DNA of 64,000 nt, taken from Aureispira sp. CCB-QB1. Lineage in GTDB: Bacteria; Bacteroidota; Bacteroidia; Chitinophagales; Saprospiraceae. The notes beneath the pieces are model-generated. The model ran no database searches. It was not told where the DNA came from and saw only the letters and a list, made by a program, of their open reading frames with translations. The stretch covers positions 50,848 to 114,847 of the forward strand of contig NZ_JHBV01000023.1 in the NCBI RefSeq assembly GCF_000724545.1, given 5' to 3'. Below, piece after piece: positions 52,149-59,411 of the stretch; within the stretch, counting starts at the first letter, position 1, and each line of letters begins with the position of its first letter. The position numbers were made by a program, and so were the translations under genes.

Positions 52149-53432
52149 ATGGCAAAAATACTAATTATAGATGATGAACCAAGTATCCGAAGTGTCTTGA
52201 GAGATATTTTGGAAATGGAAAATTATGAAGTAGAAGAGGCGAAAGATGGTATTGATGCTTTGTCAAAGGTAAAGAAAACCAAGTTTGATGCAGCAATTTG
52301 TGATATCAAAATGCCAAAAATGGATGGGATGGAGTTATTGGAACGCATCAATATTCTAAGTCCTGACACGCCTGTTATTATGATTTCAGGACATGGCAAT
52401 ATAGAAACAGCTGTAGAGGCCGTTAAAAAAGGTGCCTTTGATTATATCTCGAAACCACCAGATTTAAATCGTTTGTTGATTACCATTCGAAATGCGCTCG
52501 ATAAATCATCGTTGGTGCAAGAAACGAAGGTCTTGAAGAAAAAAATTAAGAAAAGCGGAGGAGTACAAACGATTATTGGAGAGTCGGAAGGAATTGATAA
52601 AATTAAAGCAACTATAGATCGTGTAGCTCCTACCGATGCCCGTGTTTTGGTGACAGGACCCAACGGAACGGGGAAAGAACTGGTTGCTCGTTGGATTCAT
52701 GAAAAAAGTGAGCGTGCCCAAAACCAAATTGTTGAGGTGAATTGTGCTGCTATTCCTGCTGAATTGATTGAAAGTGAGTTGTTTGGTCATGAAAAAGGCT
52801 CGTTTACTTCTGCTCATAAACAGCGTATAGGAAAGTTTGAGCAAGCGCACGGTGGAACGCTTTTTCTAGACGAAATTGGGGATATGAGTCTTTCTGCCCA
52901 AGCTAAGGTATTACGCGCCTTGCAAGAGGGAAGAATTACTCGTGTAGGTGGTGACAAGGACATAAAGGTAGATGTGCGAGTTATTGCTGCAACGAACAAA
53001 GATTTGCGCAAGGAAATTGAAGCCAAACGTTTTAGAGAAGATTTATACCATCGTTTGGCGGTGATTATTATTCAAGTTCCTTCTTTGAATGATAGAAAAG
53101 CTGACATCCCTTTGTTGGTGGATCATTTTATTGAGTCTGTTTGCAATGAGTATGGTCGCCCGAAAAAAGAAGTTGAAGCTGGCGCAATTCAATTGTTGCA
53201 AGAAGTAGATTGGACTGGAAATATTAGAGAATTAAGAAATGTAATTGAGCGTTTAATTATTCTTAGCGAACAAAAAATTACTCGTGCAGATGTTGAAAGT
53301 TTTGTGTTGCCGACAATGAAACGCCATGACCAGTTAAAGGCGCTTTTTGACCGATTTGAAGATGAAGAAGCAGTACAAAAATTTGTTTCTGGAGAATACC
53401 AAAAGTATGCTAGTAATAAGGCAAAAGCTTAA
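52149..53432 (+). CDS. NtrC-like response regulator lacking a Fis HTH and with GSFTSA loop
   Basis: A 427-aa protein. It has an N-terminal receiver domain (1-120; D8, D9, phospho-acceptor D52, K102) and a sigma-54-interaction AAA+ domain (about 140-370; Walker A GPNGTGKE at 170-177, Walker B TLFLDEIGD, R-finger region RFREDLYHRLAV). The sigma-54-contacting GAFTGA loop reads GSFTSA (217-222). The C-terminal region after 380 (MKRHDQLKALFDRFEDEEA) has no Fis-type HTH. It may activate sigma-54 polymerase from solution or bind DNA through another protein. No histidine kinase is adjacent. A terminator follows (53459-53490). Confidence 0.9.
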   Translation: MAKILIIDDEPSIRSVLRDILEMENYEVEEAKDGIDALSKVKKTKFDAAICDIKMPKMDGMELLERINILSPDTPVIMISGHGNIETAVEAVKKGAFDYISKPPDLNRLLITIRNALDKSSLVQETKVLKKKIKKSGGVQTIIGESEGIDKIKATIDRVAPTDARVLVTGPNGTGKELVARWIHEKSERAQNQIVEVNCAAIPAELIESELFGHEKGSFTSAHKQRIGKFEQAHGGTLFLDEIGDMSLSAQAKVLRALQEGRITRVGGDKDIKVDVRVIAATNKDLRKEIEAKRFREDLYHRLAVIIIQVPSLNDRKADIPLLVDHFIESVCNEYGRPKKEVEAGAIQLLQEVDWTGNIRELRNVIERLIILSEQKITRADVESFVLPTMKRHDQLKALFDRFEDEEAVQKFVSGEYQKYASNKAKA

Positions 53433-53458
53433 AAGAAATATAAGGAAATAAAGCATTG

Positions 53459-53490
53459 AGCTATCTGTAGAAAATAGGTAGCTTTTTTTG
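53459..53490 (+). terminator. Intrinsic terminator after the NtrC-like gene
   Basis: An 8-bp stem AGCTATCT/AGGTAGCT with one G-T (53459-53466 with 53476-53483), followed by a T7 run. Confidence 0.75.
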
Positions 53491-53652
53491 TTTTGTTATT
53501 TTTTAAATATGTTAAGTTGTTGATAATGTTTTGTTTGTGGGGTGTTTTGTTTTTGAGTATTCTTTGTTTTTTTGTGTTTTTATGAACAATTTGTGACTCG
53601 AAATGTTACAATAGTATAAAATTCTTCGAAATAAAATACACACATTATAATC

Positions 53653-54348
53653 ATGAAAAAATTACTTCAAGCAACCTTAATTATAACATCAATTATTGCT
53701 TTATGCTCGTTTACTACTCCAACAAAAATAGCCAATACAACTCCTGATAAGCATGTCTTTTTGCAAGAAGGAAGCAAAGCTCCTAATTTTGTGACCAAAG
53801 ATGTTTTAGGAAATCAAATCAAACTGAACAAGGTTTTAAAAGATAAAAATGTTCTGATTACATTTTTGCGCCCAGCATGGTGTCCAATTTGCAATGCACG
53901 CACACATGAATTGATTAATTCTTATCAAGAAATGAAAGAAAAGGGAATCGAGGTTATTGCTATTTATCCTTCTTCTGAGGAAGAACTGCAAGGCTATGTA
54001 AAGGATATGAATATTCCATTTACAGTAATTGCGGACCCTGATGAGGAATTGTACAAATTGTATGGAGTAGAGCGCTCAGTGGCAAAATACAAGCGTACCT
54101 TGAAAGAAAAAAAGGCATTGGAAGCAATGAAGAAGGGACAGGATTTGTACAAAGAAAATGACAACAATTATGGAGGACTTAGAGAGGTTCAAGCTCCTAT
54201 TATTCCTGCGGATTTTGTCATTAGCCAAGCCAAAGTAATTGAAACAGCACATTATGGCGATTTTATTGGCGACCATATTCCTGTCAACGATATTGAAGAA
54301 AACTTAACTTATGATTTTAATCTACTAGAAGATAACATTCGATTTTAA
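53653..54348 (+). CDS. AhpC/TSA-type peroxiredoxin-like protein, exported
   Basis: A 231-aa thioredoxin-fold protein with a signal-like N-terminus (MKKLLQATLIITSIIALCSF). The redox motif is RPAWCPICNAR (C77, C80), a CxxC inside an AhpC/TSA domain (about 38-175; GSKAPNFVTKDVLGNQIKLN, IAIYPSSEEELQGYVKD, FTVIADPDEELYKLYGV). Typical AhpC has a single peroxidatic Cys in PxxFTFVCPTE, so this belongs to the peroxiredoxin-like group with WCPxC. It may reduce peroxides or disulphides in the envelope and so complement the three glutathione peroxidases elsewhere in the window. A strong terminator follows at 54369-54404. Confidence 0.88.
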   Translation: MKKLLQATLIITSIIALCSFTTPTKIANTTPDKHVFLQEGSKAPNFVTKDVLGNQIKLNKVLKDKNVLITFLRPAWCPICNARTHELINSYQEMKEKGIEVIAIYPSSEEELQGYVKDMNIPFTVIADPDEELYKLYGVERSVAKYKRTLKEKKALEAMKKGQDLYKENDNNYGGLREVQAPIIPADFVISQAKVIETAHYGDFIGDHIPVNDIEENLTYDFNLLEDNIRF

Positions 54349-54368
54349 TCACAATAAATTTAGTTTGT

Positions 54369-54404
54369 AAATGGTGCATGATTGAAAGGTCATGCACCAT
54401 TTTT
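54369..54404 (+). terminator. Intrinsic terminator after the peroxiredoxin-like gene
   Basis: A perfect 13-bp stem AAATGGTGCATGA/TCATGCACCATTT (54369-54381 with 54390-54403 region) with an 8-nt loop and T-rich tail. Confidence 0.85.
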
Positions 54405-54646
54405 ATTATAGGGATAATTGAAAATTATTTGAGGAAAGTTTATCTTGGATGACTTGAGTAGGTGATTTTTTTAAGGAAGAAGAAACGCTCATTTCCATGT
54501 TTATTATTAAGAGAAATTATTAGCCTATGCTTGATTTTTTTTGAGAAATGGCTATAATTATTTTGAGAAACTTAGAATTTTGTACTTGCGATCATCAGGT
54601 GGAACATTTAGTTTAGAGCTTATTCAGTTAATAAGTCAACTACGCT

Positions 54647-55051
54647 ATGAAAATGTATATACTCACACTTTGTTTTTTAAGTTATAGTACGATTTGGGCA
54701 CAAGATCAATTGCCTTTTGCTTATTCTGATAACCAACAGAGCGAAGCAGTTTTAGAAGTGACCAAACCAATTCAAACTGTATGGAACAATCATACAAAAG
54801 TAGCCGCCTCACAAACAGCAATCATTGCTTATCCGAATCCAACCAAGCAAAAAGTGACCCTCTTTATTGAAAAAGAATTTTCTTCGATACATTTAAAAGT
54901 TATAGATGGAAAAGGAAAAACGATGTTGATAGATTTAGAGGTAGAAGGAAAGTATTATACCTTTGATTGGTTGAATTTAGCAGTCGGAACGTATTATTTT
55001 TTGATAACCATAGATGGTCAAACGGAAGTACTCTCTATGGAGAAAAATTAG
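54647..55051 (+). CDS. Small exported protein consisting mainly of a T9SS type A sorting domain
   Basis: A 134-aa protein with a signal peptide (ending IWA-Q at 18-19). A low-complexity linker of about 35 residues follows, then a type IX secretion C-terminal domain (about 58-134). The CTD shows the family marks: IIAYPNPTKQKVTLFIE, IHLKVIDGKGKTM, LNLAVGTYYFLITIDGQTEVLSMEKN. There is almost no passenger domain. It may be a secreted small protein anchored by T9SS, or a remnant of a larger cargo protein. It lies upstream of the LTD/CotH gene by 168 bp on the same strand. Confidence 0.82.
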   Translation: MKMYILTLCFLSYSTIWAQDQLPFAYSDNQQSEAVLEVTKPIQTVWNNHTKVAASQTAIIAYPNPTKQKVTLFIEKEFSSIHLKVIDGKGKTMLIDLEVEGKYYTFDWLNLAVGTYYFLITIDGQTEVLSMEKN

Positions 55052-55219
55052 GCTGTTCCATATTCTCATGGAAATAACCGAATACTCAAGATTAAGATAA
55101 TGTATAACTTCCAAATAATCAGAGTGAAATCCAAATAATAAAGCAGCGTTAAGGCTGTTTTATTTATATGGTTTTTCGTGTAGTTTCGTCGCACACATTA
55201 ACACCTATAGAACGAGACT

Positions 55220-58174
55220 ATGCCTAATTTAATTTACCTACTACTGGTACTATTGGGAGCAAGCCCCATAGTAGCCAATCCCATTGTTATTACAGAAATC
55301 CATCACAGCCCCAACATATTGGGAGGAGAATTTTTAGAACTACACAATAAAAGTCAATCTGCTGTTACCCTTTCTAAGTGGAAATTTACAAAAGGAATTG
55401 AGTACACTTTTCCTGAAGGAACAATTTTAGAAGGTGGAGCTTATTTGGTAGTTGCTAAACGTGTGAAAGTAATGCTTGATGAATACGAATTGGGAGAGCG
55501 CCAGCAAGTTTTAGGTCCTTTTAAGGGACGTTTGAAAGGAGAGGGAGAGTGTCTTGTTTTGAAAAATCATTTGGGAGAGGAAGTAGATCGAGTTAATTAT
55601 AAAGACAAAGCAACATGGCCGTATTGCAAGAAAAAAGTAGCTTGTTCATTACAATTAATAAACCCAGCATTTGATAATCGGATTGGTCAGTATTGGGAAG
55701 TAGCTACGCCTAGCCCTACACGGCCGAACACTCCTGTGTTTACTCCCCATTTGTTACCAATTATTAAGCATGTGGATCAGCATCCTCAAGTGCCAAAATC
55801 CAACGAAGCAGTAACAATTGTTGCCAATGTTAGGAATGCCAAAGAAGTACAATTGTGGTATCAAGTTGTTGCCCCTGGATCGTATATCGCGTTGGAGGAT
55901 TCTACGTATCAAACCAATTGGATGATGTTAACTATGTTGGATAATGGCAAGGAAGGGGATTTGGAAGCTAATGATCGAATCTATACCCTCAAAATGCCAC
56001 CCAGTTTGCAACGACATCGCCATTTGATTCGGTATAAAATTATTGCAAAAGGAGATAGTATCAGTATTGCACCACGACAAAGCCACCCTCAACCTAATTT
56101 TGCCTATTTTGTCTATGATAAAGTACCTGCTTTTTGTGGATATAGTTTTGACTCTTTAAGGACATTACCTGTTTGTCACTTGATTGCCAAGTCTAATGAT
56201 GTTCAATATTTGATTTATGAACACGAAGCTCGAACTTATAAAGCAACAGGAACGGTTGTTTATAATGGAGTCGTCTATGATCATGTAGGGTATCGAAGTC
56301 GAGGTTATAACAATCGACATAGTCGAAGAAAGCGGAATTTAAAGTTTAATTTCCATAATAATGCTAAAATAGAAGTTGTTAACAATCAAGGAAAAGCTTA
56401 CACTACTCGGCGGAATAAATTGGTATTGTCTGGTGGTTGGTTGTTGGATAATCCTAATACACATGGTTTGTCTGAATCGGTTTTGTATCGGTTATTTCGT
56501 TTGCAAGGAACTAGTGCTAGCCATGCCGATTATTTGCATCTGAGAGTTGTGCAACATCAAGAAGAACAAGATAGTGTAGAAGGTGATTTTTGGGGGTTGT
56601 ATCTGATGTTAGAAAATTACGATGGTGATTTTTTAAAAACACATGACTTGCCCAACGCCAATATTTATTCTTATAAGCCCTTTAAGGTAAGACATAAGTC
56701 TAATCAGAAGATTGGATTGCAGCAAAAAAAATATGTGGATTGGGATAGCAGTTGTTATCAACAGCATTCGATAGAATGGTGGAAAGAAAACTTGGATTGG
56801 GAAAACTATTTGGGGTTTTTGATTGGAAATGAGCTTATTGCTAATAAAGAGTCTGGTTATCGGAAACAGCATTGGTGGACAGAATATCGACATCCAGAAA
56901 AAGGTTGGCAATTTTTTCCTTGGGACGTTGACAAAACATGGACCAGTTCTAGAATTAAGAGCACTATTTCTTCTGGAATTTTTAAGGCTGTATTTGAGCA
57001 TCAAGCACTAGAAATTGCTTATGAAAATGAATTGCGTTCTGTCTTGGATTTGTTGTTTAATGAAGAACAAATGTTCCAACTAATTGATGAACAAGCGGCT
57101 TTTATTTATCAACCTAGTTTGAACTATTCGTTTGTTGATTTGGATAAGTTGCGATGGGGGCATGAATATGAAGGGAGCTTTGAGAACCAGATCGGTCAAC
57201 TTAAGCGTTTTGTTCAGCGAAGACGTAAATTCATACTTCAAGAGATACTTCACGATAGTATTCCTGATACACCTACCATTACTTACCATGGTAGTTCACA
57301 ATATGAGGTTGATGCCTTGAAATTTAAGATAGGGAACATTGATAGAGAAACAATACAAGCCGTAGAATGGCGTATTGCAGAAGTTAATAAGAAAGATCAA
57401 AAATTACATTCGGAAACAGATCCTAAAATCTATGAAATTGTGACTAAATGGGAGGGGAAGTATAGAACACCTTTTGAGACTTTACTTTCACTTCCATTGG
57501 GAGCAGTTCAGCCTAAGCATCGATATAGAATTCGAGTTCGGGTGCAAGATACAATAGGGTATTGTAGTCATTGGTCGGAGCCCATCGAATTTATACCTCA
57601 AAAAATGCCAGATTACTATGGAACAGCCTTAGTTATTAACGAATTATTGTGGCAATCTAAAGATGGTTTGGAGTTTATAGAAATTCATAATCCTAGTACA
57701 ACAACAATTCATTTGGCTCAGTTTGAATTTAAGGCAGGTATTCATTTTAAATTTTCTGATACCGCCCTCATTAAGGGAGGAGAATATTGTGTGTTGACGA
57801 ATAATTCGAAATTGTTTAAATCAGAGTACGGGTTTGAAGCCAATGGTAGTTATCAAGGGAAGCTGTCTAACAAAGGAGAGCGATTGATGTTGTACAATGC
57901 TTTTGGTGAATTGGTTGATAGTGTGCATTATGTGACGTATTGGAATGGTAATACCCAAGAATGTACCTCTTTAGAACTGGTTTATACAACAGCAGACAAT
58001 GCACTAGCAGCCAATTGGAATTGCTCTGTTAATGTTCAGGGAACACCAGGGCGAATTAATTCAGTTCTGAAAGAAACAAGCGATACGCTTCAGCGATTGT
58101 GGATAATGTTGAGTATTTTACTTTTGGGGGTAGGGGGATATAAGCTGAAAGAAAAAGTAATTCCTACGGTATAG
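55220..58174 (+). CDS. Exported LTD-CotH-LTD protein (CotH kinase-like, lamin-tail domains)
   Basis: A 984-aa envelope protein. The signal peptide ends near PIVA-N (about 20). Lamin-tail domain 1 spans about 20-135 (IVITEIHHSPNILGGEFLELHN, KWKFTKGIEYTFPEG). A central CotH domain lies at about 305-650 (SLRTLPVCHLIAKSN, VGYRSRGYNNRHSRRKRN, DFWGLYLMLENYDGDF, and FFPWDVDKTW with D569/D571 as likely metal ligands). A second lamin-tail domain is at about 805-915 (VINELLWQSKDGLEFIEIHN). A C-terminal hydrophobic helix (about 955-972) ends in a basic tail. Bacterial CotH proteins are atypical protein kinases; substrates here are unknown. Terminator at 58187-58215. Confidence 0.88.
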   Translation: MPNLIYLLLVLLGASPIVANPIVITEIHHSPNILGGEFLELHNKSQSAVTLSKWKFTKGIEYTFPEGTILEGGAYLVVAKRVKVMLDEYELGERQQVLGPFKGRLKGEGECLVLKNHLGEEVDRVNYKDKATWPYCKKKVACSLQLINPAFDNRIGQYWEVATPSPTRPNTPVFTPHLLPIIKHVDQHPQVPKSNEAVTIVANVRNAKEVQLWYQVVAPGSYIALEDSTYQTNWMMLTMLDNGKEGDLEANDRIYTLKMPPSLQRHRHLIRYKIIAKGDSISIAPRQSHPQPNFAYFVYDKVPAFCGYSFDSLRTLPVCHLIAKSNDVQYLIYEHEARTYKATGTVVYNGVVYDHVGYRSRGYNNRHSRRKRNLKFNFHNNAKIEVVNNQGKAYTTRRNKLVLSGGWLLDNPNTHGLSESVLYRLFRLQGTSASHADYLHLRVVQHQEEQDSVEGDFWGLYLMLENYDGDFLKTHDLPNANIYSYKPFKVRHKSNQKIGLQQKKYVDWDSSCYQQHSIEWWKENLDWENYLGFLIGNELIANKESGYRKQHWWTEYRHPEKGWQFFPWDVDKTWTSSRIKSTISSGIFKAVFEHQALEIAYENELRSVLDLLFNEEQMFQLIDEQAAFIYQPSLNYSFVDLDKLRWGHEYEGSFENQIGQLKRFVQRRRKFILQEILHDSIPDTPTITYHGSSQYEVDALKFKIGNIDRETIQAVEWRIAEVNKKDQKLHSETDPKIYEIVTKWEGKYRTPFETLLSLPLGAVQPKHRYRIRVRVQDTIGYCSHWSEPIEFIPQKMPDYYGTALVINELLWQSKDGLEFIEIHNPSTTTIHLAQFEFKAGIHFKFSDTALIKGGEYCVLTNNSKLFKSEYGFEANGSYQGKLSNKGERLMLYNAFGELVDSVHYVTYWNGNTQECTSLELVYTTADNALAANWNCSVNVQGTPGRINSVLKETSDTLQRLWIMLSILLLGVGGYKLKEKVIPTV

Positions 58175-58186
58175 TCGATAGAAAAA

Positions 58187-58215
58187 TAAGGCACTACTTC
58201 TATTGGAGTGCCTTA
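58187..58215. terminator. Hairpin between the CotH-type gene and arsM
   Basis: A perfect 9-bp stem TAAGGCACT/AGTGCCTTA (58187-58195 with 58207-58215) with an 11-nt loop, between convergent genes 24 bp from the arsM stop. T-runs are short. Confidence 0.6.
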
Positions 58216-58239
58216 CTTAACGGATGTAGAATAACTAAA

Positions 58240-59214
58240 CTAACAACAACCTCCTCCATCATAGAAGTAAGTAGATTCAGAAATGAAAATATCATCACGC
58301 TCCAAATCTAACAAGGCTTTAGCCGTTTTGTCACAAATAGCAATGGGTTGATTTTGTAATAAGGTATGCCCTTTTTGATCGTCAAAAAAGGCTTCGTTGC
58401 CGTAATAAATGGCGGTTTTCCCTGTAAATACACAAGGACCGTCAGCGGGCATAGGGTCTTTTATCGCACAAACCTCTACACTCTCGATGTAGATCAATTG
58501 ATCTGTTGCATAGTGCTTGGGGTCTAAGATTCGATAGGGGCGCTTGGCGCGTATTTCGACGGTTCCAAATCCCACACTGGTAATCATATCAATATAAGAT
58601 TGTAAAGGAATTGACCCACTTAGACACAGTGCTCGTAGTCGATCATCGTGGCGTAATTCTTCTGGCATATGCTGCTCGCAGGTTGGATCTGACATGACTA
58701 AACGTCCATGAGGCTTCAATGTACGATAGATTTCTTCTAAAGCCTTCTTAAGGTCATCTAGTTTGAAGATGTTGAACAGGCAATTTTGAGCAGCAACATC
58801 AATAGAAGCATCTTCTACGGGCAAATTTAGTGCATCTCCTTTTTTTAAATCAATGAATTCGGATTTGAACCACGGATTTAGCGTTTCAGCTTCTTTGAAG
58901 TTTTGACGGGAGGCTGTTAGCATTTCATCTACTACATCCACGCCAATAACACCAGAAGGTTGACGGTTAAAGTAGGCAAATTGGAGTAATTCCATCCCGC
59001 CACCAACACCAACATATAAAACTTTGGGATTATTAACCAAATCCCTTGGGTTGACGGTACTGCCACAACCATAGTTCATTTCCAACATAATTGAAGGAAT
59101 TTCTAATCCAGGCAATTGCCAAATAGGTGTTGTCGTACAACAAAGCCCTACATCAGGTGTTTCTGCCGCCTGTTTATAGACATTTTTAGTAGTTTCTAAA
59201 TAGTGTTTTTCCAT
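58240..59214 (-). CDS. arsM: Arsenite methyltransferase, arsenosugar-pathway ArsM type
   Basis: A 324-aa SAM-dependent methyltransferase. The opening TTKNVYKQAAETPDVGLCC (with C25, C26) and MNYGCG (C50) give the Cys needed to bind As(III). Motif I is VLYVGVGGGMELLQF, followed by GVIGVDVVDEML. SIDVAAQNCLFNIF and LKPHGRLVMSDPTCEQ are family blocks. The conserved tail DDIFISESTYFYDGGGCC adds a terminal Cys pair. This matches the ArsM group linked to arsenosugar formation, in which ArsM dimethylates arsenic before radical-SAM ArsS acts. No arsS, arsR or arsenite pump is adjacent. The assignment is from remembered family sequence. Confidence 0.85.
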   Translation of the reverse strand: MEKHYLETTKNVYKQAAETPDVGLCCTTTPIWQLPGLEIPSIMLEMNYGCGSTVNPRDLVNNPKVLYVGVGGGMELLQFAYFNRQPSGVIGVDVVDEMLTASRQNFKEAETLNPWFKSEFIDLKKGDALNLPVEDASIDVAAQNCLFNIFKLDDLKKALEEIYRTLKPHGRLVMSDPTCEQHMPEELRHDDRLRALCLSGSIPLQSYIDMITSVGFGTVEIRAKRPYRILDPKHYATDQLIYIESVEVCAIKDPMPADGPCVFTGKTAIYYGNEAFFDDQKGHTLLQNQPIAICDKTAKALLDLERDDIFISESTYFYDGGGCC

Positions 59215-59300
59215 AATTTGAAATTTATGAATCCTTGATGATAATTGAGAAAATAAAAATGTAGGGGACTTAGTTGTAATGTTGTAAAGCTAGTATAAAA

Positions 59301-59330
59301 AAAAGGCATCTCAAATTAGAAATGCCTTTT
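59301..59330 (-). terminator. Intrinsic terminator of the S74-domain protein gene
   Basis: A 9-bp stem AAAAGGCAT/ATGCCTTTT (59301-59309 with 59322-59330). On the minus strand it is followed by a T-run. It lies about 80 bp after the stop at 59412. Confidence 0.8.
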
Positions 59331-59411
59331 TCAATACCTTATTAATGTTAATAGTTGGCTATTTTTTGCTAATCATGGTTGGATTAGTGAACAACTATTT
59401 TTTTTGAAGGA

